From: Candidatus Aenigmatarchaeota archaeon
GTDB lineage: Archaea; Aenigmatarchaeota; Aenigmatarchaeia; GW2011-AR5
DNA: 36,471 bases
Direction of reading: 5' to 3'
Assembly: GCA_018304585.1 (NCBI GenBank)
Contig: JAGVVY010000031.1
Coordinates: forward strand, 1 to 36,471
How positions within the stretch are numbered: position 1 is the stretch's first letter; each line of letters begins with the position of its first letter. Shown here piece by piece: positions 20,041 to 28,978 of this stretch. The notes below the pieces were generated by a model, which had not been told where the DNA came from, ran no database searches, and saw only the letters and a program-made list of their open reading frames with translations. A program made the translations under genes and the position numbers.

Positions 20041-20967
20041 ATGGCAGTTAGCAAATGTCCGGAATGCGGTTCGACTAAATTCTATAACGATCCCGACCGC
20101 GCAGAGAAGACCTGCGCCAAATGCGGGATGGTGATAGAAGGAAATATAATAGACGTAGGCCAGGAATGGCGCGCTTTCGATTACGAGCAGAAAGTCAAGC
20201 GCGCAAGAACGGGCGCCCCGCTCACGCACAAAAGGCACGACAAAGGCCTTACGACGGAAATAGGCAAAGGATCGACCGAGTTGTTCAAAGTTCCCGCAAA
20301 GAAAAGGGGGCAGTTCTTCAGGATAAGGAAATGGCAGAAGAGGCTTCTCACAAGCAAGGACAGGAACATGTCTTTTGCAATGAGCGAACTTCAGAGGCTT
20401 GTTTCTTACTTGGGCTTACCCAAGACGCTTCATGAAGAAGTGGCGAAGCTTTACGAGAAGGCGCTGCAGAAGGGCCTTGTCAGGGGACGGTCGATTGAAA
20501 GCATAATAGCCGCCCTTGTATATTCGCTTTCCAGAGAATACCACACGCCAAGAACGCTGACTGAAATTTCCCAGGCTTCCGGCATAGGCAAGCGCGAACT
20601 GGGAAGGACGTACAGGTATATTTCAAGAAAACTTGACATAAGAATCCTGCCTGCAAGAGCCGACACGTACATACCAAGATTCTCCTCGATGCTCAAGCTG
20701 TCCGACAGGACGCAGATACACGCGATAAAGATACTGAAAGCTGCGAAGGACAAGGACGTCATTTCCGGCAAGGGCCCGACGGGGTGCGCCGCCGCGGCAA
20801 TATACATCGCGTCCGTCCTTGAAGGCGAAAGGAAGACGCAGAGAGAAGTCGCCGACGTGGTCGGCGTCACGGAAGTGACGATAAGGAACCGCTACAAGGA
20901 GATGGCAGAAGCGCTGAACATCGAAGAGGAAGTTGAGAAGAAGGCCAAGGAAGAAGAAGTGAAATGA
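20041..20967 (+). CDS. tfb: Transcription initiation factor B (TFB/TFIIB)
   Basis: The 308-residue protein has the N-terminal zinc ribbon CPECGSTKFYND with CAKCGMVIEG, the B-finger/linker region, and two cyclin repeats. ALVYSLSREYHTPRTLTEIS lies in the first and AAAIYIASVLEGERKTQREV in the second, followed by the recognition helix TEVTIRNRYKEM that contacts the BRE. It recruits RNA polymerase to TBP-bound promoters. The start is the ATG after GAGGGTG, with alternative upstream GTG/ATG codons nine and six bases away. The C terminus is a lysine/glutamate-rich tail. It is a single gene with a long AT-rich leader. Confidence 0.96.
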   Translation: MAVSKCPECGSTKFYNDPDRAEKTCAKCGMVIEGNIIDVGQEWRAFDYEQKVKRARTGAPLTHKRHDKGLTTEIGKGSTELFKVPAKKRGQFFRIRKWQKRLLTSKDRNMSFAMSELQRLVSYLGLPKTLHEEVAKLYEKALQKGLVRGRSIESIIAALVYSLSREYHTPRTLTEISQASGIGKRELGRTYRYISRKLDIRILPARADTYIPRFSSMLKLSDRTQIHAIKILKAAKDKDVISGKGPTGCAAAAIYIASVLEGERKTQREVADVVGVTEVTIRNRYKEMAEALNIEEEVEKKAKEEEVK

Positions 20968-21159
20968 ATGCTTGAACAGCAGTCTGGCGTCATAGCCTTG
21001 TTCCCCAAGAGAATTCCTTATTTTTTGCAGCCCCAATTTGACGCGCGTTCTTATTGTGCTTGCGGGATGCCGCTTTGCTGATGACCATCTCCGCTCTCGT
21101 CCTTCCCGGAGGGCATTTAGAGCGGTAATCGCGGCCTTGGCGGCATCTTGGGCGTATGC

Positions 21160-22020
21160 CTATTCCAGCATTCTGACGGAATCCACAGCTCCGTCGCCGT
21201 CTTCGTCAACCCCTTCTACGATGACATAGCCTTTTTCGAGCTCCTGCTTATGGCGGAAGAGCGCAAGTATTGCGGCCTTCGTGCCGGAATGCCTCCTTCC
21301 GGCAAGCAGGAGTATGCCGGCGTCCTTGTTAAGCGGGTTTTTTGACCTGATTATAAACCCTGCTTCGTCTGATTTGTATGTTTTTCCGCTGTAAGATGAA
21401 TATACGTTGCTTCCGGCAAAGCGCACGGGCAGCGAAGGATTCACGAGTTTCGTTATCTTGTTGGTGACGGGGCCGCCTACTATTATCAAGTTGCCCCTGG
21501 TTTCTTCCTTGTCTATGTCCGTGTCAAGCACGACAGAGGGCGAGGCGCTGGCTATGTGGGAGCCGATGAAAAGCGCAAGATCCACTGCGTAATAGGCGTC
21601 ACGGGATCGCGCCTTCTCGGGGCCGTGGGGGTCCGGGGAGCCTATGACGATTTTCGCGTTCAGGACGCCGTTTTTGACGAACGGAGAAAGGAAGCCGGAA
21701 TATGAAGGAACCCTTTCCGCAGGCACGAAGTCGCCGAAGCGCATGACAAAGGCATGCCGCGTCAGGGAATAGACTTTTGCGACGCCGCCTATCGCCTCCT
21801 GCCGCCCGGCCCGGATAAGCTTCATCTTCTCCATTTTCCGGATGTGATAGTATATCTTCTGCTCTTCCTCCTTCAGCAGGCGGGATATCTCTTTCGGATA
21901 CGACGGTTTTTTTGCAAGATGCTGGAGTATCCTTATCGCGAGCTTTGATCGCGGGAATTCCTGAACTTCCCTGGCAGCCACAAGCTCCTTTCCGTTTTCC
22001 GAATCGCGTACCACGAACAC
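21160..22020 (-). CDS. HTH protein with S-layer-like C-terminal domain
   Basis: A 286-residue protein from a GTG start. Residues 25-90 form an ArsR-type winged helix (RILQHLAKKPSYPKEISRLL, recognition helix QKIYYHIRKMEKM, wing VAKVYSLT). The remainder, with IVIGSPDPHGPEKARSRDAY, NLIIVGGPVTNKITKLVN and AGILLLAGRRHSGTKAAILA, resembles the conserved domain of archaeal S-layer-associated proteins. No signal peptide or membrane segment is seen, so it acts in the cytoplasm, perhaps sensing a ligand. A TATA box lies about 35 bases upstream in the gap shared with the divergent glmU. The 192-base gap to TFB on the other side holds nothing clear. Confidence 0.8.
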   Translation of the reverse strand: MFVVRDSENGKELVAAREVQEFPRSKLAIRILQHLAKKPSYPKEISRLLKEEEQKIYYHIRKMEKMKLIRAGRQEAIGGVAKVYSLTRHAFVMRFGDFVPAERVPSYSGFLSPFVKNGVLNAKIVIGSPDPHGPEKARSRDAYYAVDLALFIGSHIASASPSVVLDTDIDKEETRGNLIIVGGPVTNKITKLVNPSLPVRFAGSNVYSSYSGKTYKSDEAGFIIRSKNPLNKDAGILLLAGRRHSGTKAAILALFRHKQELEKGYVIVEGVDEDGDGAVDSVRMLE

Positions 22021-22050
22021 GTTATCACTAAAAATTATTTTTTACTGGTA

Positions 22051-22083
22051 TTATAAATTTTTTACTACAAGTATTTAAAAGCC
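22051..22083. promoter_or_regulatory. Divergent promoters of the HTH/S-layer-like gene and glmU
   Basis: On the minus strand AAATTTATAA at 22051-22060 lies 35 bases before the GTG at 22020. On the plus strand TATTTAAAAG at 22074-22083 is centred 24 bases before the glmU ATG at 22102, so glmU is probably leaderless. TTTTTTACT occurs twice in the gap, a possible operator half-site for the HTH protein. Confidence 0.5.
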
Positions 22084-22101
22084 CCGTGTTCATGTAAAAG
22101 G

Positions 22102-23259
22102 ATGGACGTAATATTCTTTGCGGCCGGCAAAGGCGAAAGAATGATGCCTTTGACGGAAAATTCGTCGAAAGTCATGCTGCCGGTTGCAAACGTGCCGTTT
22201 ATGCGGTGGTCCATGGAAGCGGCGAAAAAATTGGGGCGCGCAGGCATCGTCTGCAGGAGGGAACAGGAAGACGTGCAGTCTTTCGCGCGGAGCGCCGGCG
22301 CCGAGATCATAATCCAGGAAAAGCCGCTCGGCACTTTAGATGCGCTAAAGGCGTGCAAGGCGCGGATTGCAGGCGATTTCCTGCTCATCAACGGCGATTG
22401 CATGTTTTCAGAAGAAGACGTGATGAAGGTTGCATCATGCAACGGCAATGCCGCGGGAATTTTCCGCGTACAGTCACTGAAGAATTTCGGCGCAGTGGAG
22501 TCTTCCGGCGGAATGCTGCAACGCATACGCGAAAAGCCGCCTGAAGGCGGGGAAGGATTTGCAAACGCCGCGATATACCGGTTCACCAGAGACATATTCG
22601 ATTATCTGGACGCGCCTCTTTCACGGAGGGGCGAGTATGAACTTACTGACGCCATAAACGAGATGGCGAAACGCGTCAAGATAAACGTAATCGAGGTGCC
22701 AAGCTGGATTACCCTGACGTATCCCTGGGACGTTCTTGACGCGAACCAAAAAATTCTTGATGCGCGGGGCAGCATGATAGCAGCGGGCGCGGAGATAAGA
22801 AGCGGCTCGGTGATAGAGGAGCCGGTTGCCATAGGCGAGGGTGCCGTGATAGGCCCGAACGCTTACGTAAGAAAATACTCGTCGATAGGGAGGGGCTGCC
22901 GCATAGGCAATGCAGTCGAGATAAAAAGCTCGATCATAATGGACGGCACGAAGGTGCCGCACCTGTCGTATGTCGGCGATTCGGTTGTCGGGAAGGGATG
23001 CAATCTTGGGGCGGGGTTCGTCACCGCGAACCTGCGGCTCAACGAGCAGAGCATAGGCTCGCGGGTCAAAGGAATTGTCGTCGATACCGGCAGGAAAAAG
23101 CTGGGCGCGATAATAGGCGATGATGTTAAGGCAGGAGTGCGCGTATCGGTCATGCCGGGCAAGAAGATATGGCCGGGCATTGCAGTGCCCGCAGGCGTGA
23201 TAATAAAGAACGACGTTGAAAAACAGCCGAACATATCAAAGATGGGGAAAGTGATATAG
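22102..23259 (+). CDS. glmU: Bifunctional GlmU-type UDP-GlcNAc synthesis enzyme
   Basis: The 385-residue protein has an N-terminal nucleotidyltransferase domain ([19 protein letters not shown], with Gly-x-Gly-x-Arg and the catalytic Lys) and a metal-binding ING-D region. A C-terminal left-handed beta helix of hexapeptide repeats ([20 protein letters not shown] onward, ending [13 protein letters not shown]) is typical of acetyltransferases. The two domains together match the archaeal enzyme that makes UDP-GlcNAc from glucosamine-1-phosphate. It lies one base upstream of glmS, so both steps of amino-sugar synthesis are co-transcribed. The substrate range (glucose, galactosamine) cannot be read. 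Confidence 0.9.
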   Translation: MDVIFFAAGKGERMMPLTENSSKVMLPVANVPFMRWSMEAAKKLGRAGIVCRREQEDVQSFARSAGAEIIIQEKPLGTLDALKACKARIAGDFLLINGDCMFSEEDVMKVASCNGNAAGIFRVQSLKNFGAVESSGGMLQRIREKPPEGGEGFANAAIYRFTRDIFDYLDAPLSRRGEYELTDAINEMAKRVKINVIEVPSWITLTYPWDVLDANQKILDARGSMIAAGAEIRSGSVIEEPVAIGEGAVIGPNAYVRKYSSIGRGCRIGNAVEIKSSIIMDGTKVPHLSYVGDSVVGKGCNLGAGFVTANLRLNEQSIGSRVKGIVVDTGRKKLGAIIGDDVKAGVRVSVMPGKKIWPGIAVPAGVIIKNDVEKQPNISKMGKVI

Positions 23260-23260
23260 A

Positions 23261-24976
23261 ATGTGCGGAATTGTCGGGTTCGCTTTCAGGCAGCCGTTTT
23301 CGGCGAAGGAAATACTCACGGCGCTGAAGCGCCTTGAATACAGGGGATACGATTCATTCGGATATGCCGACAATTCCGGCGCCTGCATCAAGCGCGTCGG
23401 GGAAATAGCCGTTGACGCGGCGCCCGGATCGTTCTCCAGAACGGCCATCGTCCATACGCGCTGGGCCACGCACGGCGGGATCACGGAAACGAACGCGCAC
23501 CCGCATGCGGACTGCACGGGCGGGATAGCGATAGTGCACAACGGCATCATAAGCAATTACAGGGAATTGCGCGGCGACATGGAAGCAGCGGGGCACGTAT
23601 TCAGGTCCCAGACCGACAGCGAAACCATAGCGCACTTCTTCGAGGGGAAAGACGTGAAGAAGGCGATGCCGGAGTTCTTTTCCCGTTTTCAGGGCGAATT
23701 TGCGGTGCTGCTGATACGGAAAGGCGATGAAAAGATATACGCCTTCAAGCGCGGATCGCCGCTCGTCCTCGGCATTGCGCAGGACGGAAACATGGTCGCC
23801 AGCGACATCTATGCGTTTTCAAACAAGACGAACAGGGCGATATTCTTCAACGAAGACGAATTCGCGGAGATAACGTGGGAAGGATGGAAATTCTATTCCA
23901 TAGGGGAAGGGGCGGCGCCGGTTGAGAAGGAAATCACGCCGTTCTCCTGGAAAGAGGGGGAAGAGCTTGGCGAATATCCGCATTACATGATTAAAGAAAT
24001 AAAGGAGATACCCCAAGCGGCCGGCCGGTTGCTTCTTTCGCTGCAGGCCGAGCAGAAGCCCGCGGTAGAAAAGATCGTGCAGATGATGAAGAACGCCGGG
24101 CGTGTCATATTCGTGGCGTCCGGCAGCTCGTACCACGCAGCGCTCATAGGCGTGCAGTTCCTTGCGCGCGCGGGCATGGAAGCGCGGGCGATAGTGGCGT
24201 CGGAATTCAGGAGCTTCATGATTCTCGATGAAAGCACGCTGGCCATCGCCGTTTCCCAGTCCGGAGAGACGATGGACGTCATAGAGGCCATGCGCGGCAT
24301 AAAGGCGAAGGGGGTCAAGATAGCGTCGCTTGTGAACGTTCCCTATTCCACGGTGCAAAGGATGTCGAACGCCCATCTGAACATAGCGGCAGGGCAGGAA
24401 ATCTGCGTTGCGGCCACGAAGACGTTCGTGAATCAGGTGATAGCCATGGCATACATGGCGTCAATGGTCGGCTACAAGGCCGATTTCGCTTCGCTTGACG
24501 GCTGCATTGCAAAGGCGTTCTCGCAGGAAGAGCGAATAAAGGAGATAGCGGCAGAGCTGAAAGACAGGAAGGACATTTACATACTTGGCAGGGGAATATC
24601 ATACCCGGTGGCGAGGGAAATCGCCCTGAAGCTGAAGGAAATATCGTACGTGCACGCCGAAGGCATGATGGCCGGCGAACTGAAGCACGGGACGCTGGCG
24701 CTCATAGAAGACGGAACGCCGGTCATATGCTTGATGCCCAAGAACGACAAAGACATAGTTTCCAGCGCCGAGGAAGTCAAAGCTCGCGGGGCAAGGGTGA
24801 TAGCTTTCAACGGCAACGGGATTGAAGAAGGCGTGAAAATAGGCGGCGCGGATGCAGTGGCTTTCTGCATCGCATCGACGATAGCGGGGCAGCTCCTCAC
24901 ATATTACATTGCCAGGGAGAAAGGGTTGCCGATTGACAAGCCGAGAAATCTTGCAAAAAGCGTGACGGTAAAGTAG
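23261..24976 (+). CDS. glmS: Glutamine-fructose-6-phosphate aminotransferase
   Basis: The 571-residue enzyme begins MCGIVGF, with the N-terminal nucleophile Cys2 exposed after Met removal. Glutaminase motifs are RLEYRGYDSFGYA and TRWATHGGITETNAHPH. Two SIS sugar-isomerase domains follow (VASGSSYHAALIG, VAVSQSGETMDVI read as AIAVSQSGETMDVIEAM, EISYVHAEGMMAGELKHG), and the family's C-terminal PRNLAKSVTV is intact. It converts fructose-6-phosphate and glutamine to glucosamine-6-phosphate, feeding GlmU through a phosphoglucosamine mutase not seen here. It is slightly shorter than the bacterial form (about 608). The start overlaps nothing but lies one base after the glmU stop. Confidence 0.96.
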   Translation: MCGIVGFAFRQPFSAKEILTALKRLEYRGYDSFGYADNSGACIKRVGEIAVDAAPGSFSRTAIVHTRWATHGGITETNAHPHADCTGGIAIVHNGIISNYRELRGDMEAAGHVFRSQTDSETIAHFFEGKDVKKAMPEFFSRFQGEFAVLLIRKGDEKIYAFKRGSPLVLGIAQDGNMVASDIYAFSNKTNRAIFFNEDEFAEITWEGWKFYSIGEGAAPVEKEITPFSWKEGEELGEYPHYMIKEIKEIPQAAGRLLLSLQAEQKPAVEKIVQMMKNAGRVIFVASGSSYHAALIGVQFLARAGMEARAIVASEFRSFMILDESTLAIAVSQSGETMDVIEAMRGIKAKGVKIASLVNVPYSTVQRMSNAHLNIAAGQEICVAATKTFVNQVIAMAYMASMVGYKADFASLDGCIAKAFSQEERIKEIAAELKDRKDIYILGRGISYPVAREIALKLKEISYVHAEGMMAGELKHGTLALIEDGTPVICLMPKNDKDIVSSAEEVKARGARVIAFNGNGIEEGVKIGGADAVAFCIASTIAGQLLTYYIAREKGLPIDKPRNLAKSVTVK

Positions 24977-24990
24977 GCATCGCCCATTTG

Positions 24991-25000
24991 TTTTATAAAA
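24991..25000 (+). promoter_or_regulatory. TATA box of the HAD hydrolase gene
   Basis: TTTTATAAAA is centred 25 bases before the ATG at 25020, predicting a leaderless transcript separate from the glmU-glmS unit. Confidence 0.6.
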
Positions 25001-25019
25001 ATTCGCGACTTATTATAAT

Positions 25020-25724
25020 ATGGACAGATTCCGGCACCTTGTTCTCTGGGACGTAGGAGGCGTGCTTCTCAGGCTGAATTACGGGCAGTTCTACGACGAA
25101 GGGGCGAGGCTTTCCGGGCGGCTCACACGCGGCCAGTTCAAAGACGCATATATAGGATCAAGAATCGATTATCGGGCAATGAAGGGAGAACTTGACAAAG
25201 CGGGATTTGTTTCCGAATTGCGAAGAATTTTAGGAAGGCCTGTCGCCGAAGCGGATGCAAAAAAGCTGCTAAGGCTCTCGCTGGGGAGGCTATATCCTCC
25301 TGCGATAGAACTCAAGGAACGGGCCTACCGTTCAGAATATCCGGTAGGGGTGCTATCGAATGCCTCGCAAATGGTCCATGAGATCCTCAAGGATGATTTC
25401 CCCGAAGCCGTCGAAACCTTCTCGTATGAAAATCCCTCGGTATTTTCTTATCAGGTCGGGGCAGTAAAACCCGAAGACGCGATTTACAGGGCAGTGCCCA
25501 AGTTCGATGAAGTCACGTTCATAGATGACAAGGTATCTTACGTCAGGAAAGCCATAGATGACTTCGGATGGAACGGAATATTGTTCACCCCCATTATAGA
25601 CAAGGAAGAGGCAATCCGGGCCGGGCATAATGACGCAAGAAAACCGGGGAAGAACTTTTCAGAAGCCGGCTCTATGGAGCAGCTTGCCGAGGCATTAAAC
25701 CGGTTCGGGATTTCACTGCTTTGA
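25020..25724 (+). CDS. HAD-superfamily hydrolase
   Basis: The 234-residue protein shows the four HAD motifs: LWDVGGVL (nucleophile Asp in motif I, the second Asp replaced by Gly as in many haloacid dehalogenase-type members), LSNAS (motif II), a Lys before PED (motif III) and FIDDK (motif IV). A helical cap lies between motifs I and II. It is likely a phosphatase for a small metabolite; the missing second Asp lowers certainty for phosphatase over other HAD chemistries. It is convergent with the DNA ligase, overlapping by 12 bases. Confidence 0.85.
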   Translation: MDRFRHLVLWDVGGVLLRLNYGQFYDEGARLSGRLTRGQFKDAYIGSRIDYRAMKGELDKAGFVSELRRILGRPVAEADAKKLLRLSLGRLYPPAIELKERAYRSEYPVGVLSNASQMVHEILKDDFPEAVETFSYENPSVFSYQVGAVKPEDAIYRAVPKFDEVTFIDDKVSYVRKAIDDFGWNGILFTPIIDKEEAIRAGHNDARKPGKNFSEAGSMEQLAEALNRFGISLL

Positions 25725-27374
25725 CTTCCCTATAGCCTGCATCGCAAAAAGCTTCTTCACGCGTTTTATGTTGTCGGCATCTGCCGGCCCCTTGTCATAG
25801 CGTATGCGCTTGAGGCGGGGGAAGCGCAATGCCATGCCGCTGTCATACGTTGGCGATTTCTGTATCTCCTCGTATGCGACTTCCACGACTATTTCAGGCA
25901 TGACCTCGGCGATGCGGTCCTGCTCGCGGATTACGGCTTTCTTCAGCATCTGCGTCAGCTTTTCCAGTTCTTCTTCCGTGGTGCCTGAAGCCATCTTGCC
26001 TATTTCAACTAACTTTTCTTTCTTCTCGTCCCACACGGAAAGCAGGAACGAGCCGAACCACGCCGAGCGCTTGCCTTCGCCTGCTACCGCTTTCGTGATT
26101 ATGCAGTCGAGGGTTTCCATGATTTCCTTGACCTTGAGCCAGTAGCCTACGCGCTTGCCCGGCTGGTAGGGGGCGTCAAGGTTCTTGACCATCACGCCCT
26201 CCTGCCCGGCGTCAAGGGCCTTCTGATAGAACGCGTTCGCTTCTTTGTAATCTGCAGTTTCCAGATGCTCGGCAAGACCGAATCCGCCGGCGGGCTTCAC
26301 AGTTTCTTTGAGCCGGCTCCACCTCTCCTTCAGGGGGGATTTCATGAGATTCTCGCCTTCAAGGTATATGATATCGAACATCCTGACCTGCACGGGAATT
26401 TGCCTGACCATCTCGTCAATCGAATGCTTTCTCTGGATCCTTCGCGAAAGCATCTGGAACGGCAGAGGATTGCCTTTTCTGTCAATGGCCACCACTTCGC
26501 CCTCTGCTATGCATTGCTTTGCCCGCATGCATTCGCGCGCATGCGCGACGATGTCGGGGAACTGGCGCGAAACCTCTTCGAGATTGCGGGAAAATATTTT
26601 GATATCAGAATTTTTCTTGTGGGCCTGAATGCGGAATCCGTCATATTTAGTCTCAACTGCAGCAGCCATGCCGAATTTTTCAAGGGCGGCCTTGAGGTCG
26701 GGCGCCCTTTCGGCAAGCATCATGCGCACGGGAACGAAGACTTCCATCTTGGCGGTCTTCCCTTCGGCCGCCATAGTAGCCACCCTGCCAAAGTCGCCGG
26801 TGACGTCAAAAAGATGCTCTATATCCCTGGGCTCGCGTGAGAAGGCCTTGGCTATGGCGTCCCTTACCGTTCCGGCGGCGACTCCCACGCGCATCTCGCC
26901 AAGCACGGTCCTTACGATGTACCTGGCTTCTTTCGGCGATGCCGCGGACAAAAGCTCGGAAATCAAAGCGATTTTCTTTTCGCGCGATCCCTTGCCCTGC
27001 ATTTCAGGCAGTTTCTTGGTGTTCTCGACCACCTTTCGGGTAGTGAGCTTTCTGCGGCCGAGCGTGTTTTGCTTCCTGCTTTTCATGAGGCGCTCTGCGG
27101 CAAGGCCCGGATCCCCTGTTTCCCTGAAGGCGGCATCGAATTCCTTTTCAGCCGCGCCTGTGACGTTAATGATTATCTTTTTCATGAGTTCCGATGCGAT
27201 GCCAAGGTTTTCCTGCCCTGAAGGGAATACCTGGCCCAAAGAAAGCAGCACTATGTCATATAATTCATTCTTCGGCGTCCTGAAATAGAATTCGTTCAAT
27301 ATGTCGCGCTTCTGCAGTTTCTTGGTCGTGGACTCAAGTTTTTCGTAGCAGTCTGCAAGCTCCGAATAATCCAT
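25713..27374 (-). CDS. lig: ATP-dependent DNA ligase
   Basis: The 553-residue protein has the archaeal/eukaryotic ligase I layout. An N-terminal DNA-binding domain is followed by adenylation motif I ETKYDGFRIQ with Lys243, motif III-type FSRNLEEVSRQFPDI, motif IV EGVMVKNLD and motif V WLKVKE. A C-terminal OB fold ends with ALRFPRLKRIRYDKGP. It seals nicks during replication and repair. The ATG at 27374 is favoured because a TATA-like TTTAAG lies about 24 bases upstream, while the longer frame has an unlike N terminus. It is downstream of a small basic protein in the same direction and convergent with the HAD gene. Confidence 0.94.
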   Translation of the reverse strand: MDYSELADCYEKLESTTKKLQKRDILNEFYFRTPKNELYDIVLLSLGQVFPSGQENLGIASELMKKIIINVTGAAEKEFDAAFRETGDPGLAAERLMKSRKQNTLGRRKLTTRKVVENTKKLPEMQGKGSREKKIALISELLSAASPKEARYIVRTVLGEMRVGVAAGTVRDAIAKAFSREPRDIEHLFDVTGDFGRVATMAAEGKTAKMEVFVPVRMMLAERAPDLKAALEKFGMAAAVETKYDGFRIQAHKKNSDIKIFSRNLEEVSRQFPDIVAHARECMRAKQCIAEGEVVAIDRKGNPLPFQMLSRRIQRKHSIDEMVRQIPVQVRMFDIIYLEGENLMKSPLKERWSRLKETVKPAGGFGLAEHLETADYKEANAFYQKALDAGQEGVMVKNLDAPYQPGKRVGYWLKVKEIMETLDCIITKAVAGEGKRSAWFGSFLLSVWDEKKEKLVEIGKMASGTTEEELEKLTQMLKKAVIREQDRIAEVMPEIVVEVAYEEIQKSPTYDSGMALRFPRLKRIRYDKGPADADNIKRVKKLFAMQAIGKSKQ

Positions 27375-27421
27375 GCTAAAATAAGGCAACAGGGGCTTAA
27401 ATCCTTCAGTCCAGCGGAATA

Positions 27422-27604
27422 TTAGGCGCCCCACCCTTTGCGGTAGCTTATTCTTATCGCGCGGGGATTGGACGAAGCCGGGACAAGATTCATGCCCAGC
27501 ATCCTGGCATATTTTGCATCACGCCTGTGAAGCATGGCGGAGTAGAACTGCTCCCCTCGTCTTTTGCGGCGAATGCCCCCGGCTTCCGAAAAATGCGTTT
27601 TCAA
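27422..27604 (-). CDS. Candidate 60-residue basic protein upstream of DNA ligase
   Basis: A 60-residue frame starts with TTG at 27604. It is strongly basic (GIRRKRRGEQF, LHRRDAKYARM, RISYRKGWGA) and codon use is host-like. TTTTAAGG lies about 25 bases upstream, the right distance for a leaderless start, which is why the TTG is preferred to the internal ATG (37 residues). It lies 47 bases before DNA ligase in the same direction. It may bind nucleic acid; no family is recognised. Confidence 0.4.
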   Translation of the reverse strand: MKTHFSEAGGIRRKRRGEQFYSAMLHRRDAKYARMLGMNLVPASSNPRAIRISYRKGWGA

Positions 27605-27725
27605 TGCGCTGGCATCTCTTCCCCCCTTAAAACGTAAAATACATAGGGATAATCGGGGATGTGGAGGGATAAAGGCGGCAATACAACCTTTATAAAAATT
27701 GCTGTCAATAGAGGAAGGTGCTAAT

Positions 27726-28355
27726 ATGGCCGTGAAGAAGCAATGGTATGACATAGTAACCCCCAAGGCGTTCGGGGAAACGGTGGTAGGGGAAACGCTT
27801 GCCGCAGACCCCAAATTCCTGGTAGGAAGGACGCTTAACGTGAGCTTTGCAGACCTTTCCAATGATTTTGGAAAATACTACATAAAAGCCGTATTCCAGA
27901 TAGAAGCAACTGACGGCCAGAAGGCAAGAACGAAGTTCATAGGCCACGAATGCATGAGGGAACGCCTGTACAGGATGGTGCAGCGCGGCTCCAAGAAGGT
28001 TGAAGCTATTCAGGACGTGGAAACCAGGGACGGCATGCCCATAAGAGTCAAGAGCATAATGATACTCAGAAGCAACGCAGGCACGTCCATCAGGAACGCT
28101 GCAAGGAACAGGATGAAGGAAACAGTCATTGCGGTCGCCAAAGAAAACGACGCCGAAAAATTCATAGGCATGATGCTGACCGGCGAATTGCAGGCCAGAC
28201 TGAGGCAGGAATGCAAGAAGCTCACGCCCGTCATCAACGTCGAAATAAGGAAAAGCGAAGTCCTTGGCCAGAGAAAGATAATAGAAGGCGAGGAACACAA
28301 GGCTCTTCTTGCGGCCCAGGCCAAGGAGCAAGCTGAACAGGCCGAAGCTCAGTAA
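27726..28355 (+). CDS. rps3ae: Ribosomal protein S3Ae (eS1)
   Basis: The 209-residue small-subunit protein matches S3Ae of archaea and eukaryotes. Conserved segments are MAVKKQWYDIVTPKAFGE at the start, NVSFADLSNDFGKYYIKAVF, DGMPIRVKSIMILRSNAGTS and the basic centre. The alanine- and glutamine-rich tail is usual. The ATG at 27726 follows GAGGAAGGTG, a good ribosome-binding site, and a TTTATAAAA box lies about 33 bases before the ATG. The last 7 bases overlap the convergent Nudix gene. Confidence 0.95.
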   Translation: MAVKKQWYDIVTPKAFGETVVGETLAADPKFLVGRTLNVSFADLSNDFGKYYIKAVFQIEATDGQKARTKFIGHECMRERLYRMVQRGSKKVEAIQDVETRDGMPIRVKSIMILRSNAGTSIRNAARNRMKETVIAVAKENDAEKFIGMMLTGELQARLRQECKKLTPVINVEIRKSEVLGQRKIIEGEEHKALLAAQAKEQAEQAEAQ

Positions 28356-28750
28356 GGCTTATCGGAATTTTCAAAATATCTGATGCAAAACTGCCTCAAG
28401 TTCTTGGCGAGCTTATGTTTGCCAAGCATATTTACGGGCAGCCATATCATTTCGCCAAAAATCTCCGGCTCCATGATATTGGGTTCGCCCTCTATTATCT
28501 TTGCCAGAAAAATATGGCCTCTTAATTCCTTGTCTTGATAACTGACGTCATCATAGCCGCCGTATTGCAATATCTGTACCGTGCATACGATTTCTTCATT
28601 GGCTTCGCGTACGGCTGCCTGTTCAGGGGTTTCTCCCGGTTCAATTTTGCCGCCCGGAAGCTCATAGTGAGAATGCTTTTTCTTCCAAAGCAATAGAAGC
28701 TTGCCGTCCTTGATTATCGCGCAGCCTGCTATTTCTATCATGCAAAACAA
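28349..28750 (-). CDS. Nudix hydrolase
   Basis: The 133-residue protein contains a full Nudix box: Gly-Gly, then KIEPGETPEQAAVREANEEI with the catalytic Arg-Glu-x2-Glu-Glu helix. It starts with a strand CAIIKDGKLLLLWKKKHSHY. It should hydrolyse a nucleoside diphosphate linked to another group; MutT-like sanitising or NADH/ADP-sugar cleavage cannot be told apart. It is the last gene of the minus-strand cluster, 21 bases after a small membrane protein. Confidence 0.93.
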   Translation of the reverse strand: MFCMIEIAGCAIIKDGKLLLLWKKKHSHYELPGGKIEPGETPEQAAVREANEEIVCTVQILQYGGYDDVSYQDKELRGHIFLAKIIEGEPNIMEPEIFGEMIWLPVNMLGKHKLAKNLRQFCIRYFENSDKPY

Positions 28751-28771
28751 TAGCCGCGAGGGTTAAAAGAA

Positions 28772-28978
28772 TTATCGTTGTTCAACGTTGGCGGCTGAAG
28801 ATATCCACAAGACGCCCGCGGACAGGAACATGACAAGCGCGAGAATGAGCGCCACGCCGAAGCTTACGGGCGTCGTGCCCTCGACCCACTCGATGTTTCC
28901 GGCCAGCAGGGCGCCTGCCATCATGGCAAAGGAGCCGAGTATCCAGAGGCCGTGCACGTGGAAGTCGAATCCGGTCAT
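28772..28978 (-). CDS. Small membrane protein
   Basis: A 68-residue protein with two hydrophobic helices (LWILGSFAMMAGALLAG and SFGVALILALVMFLSAGVLW) and short polar ends. The ATG overlaps the stop of the nucleotidyltransferase-HEPN gene by 4 bases. The same organisation (soluble genes followed by a two-helix protein) suggests it anchors or modulates the products of the cluster. No family is recognised. Confidence 0.75.
   Translation of the reverse strand: MTGFDFHVHGLWILGSFAMMAGALLAGNIEWVEGTTPVSFGVALILALVMFLSAGVLWISSAANVEQR

Noticed and set aside
20968-21159. A box C/D guide RNA or small protein between TFB and the HTH gene
   Set aside because: A box-C-like TGATGAC occurs but no partner box D at proper spacing, and the short frames are not convincing on either strand.
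27422-27862. A 146-residue frame covering the S3Ae start on the opposite strand
   Set aside because: Its first half is antisense to S3Ae and unlike a protein; only the distal 60 residues are kept as a candidate.
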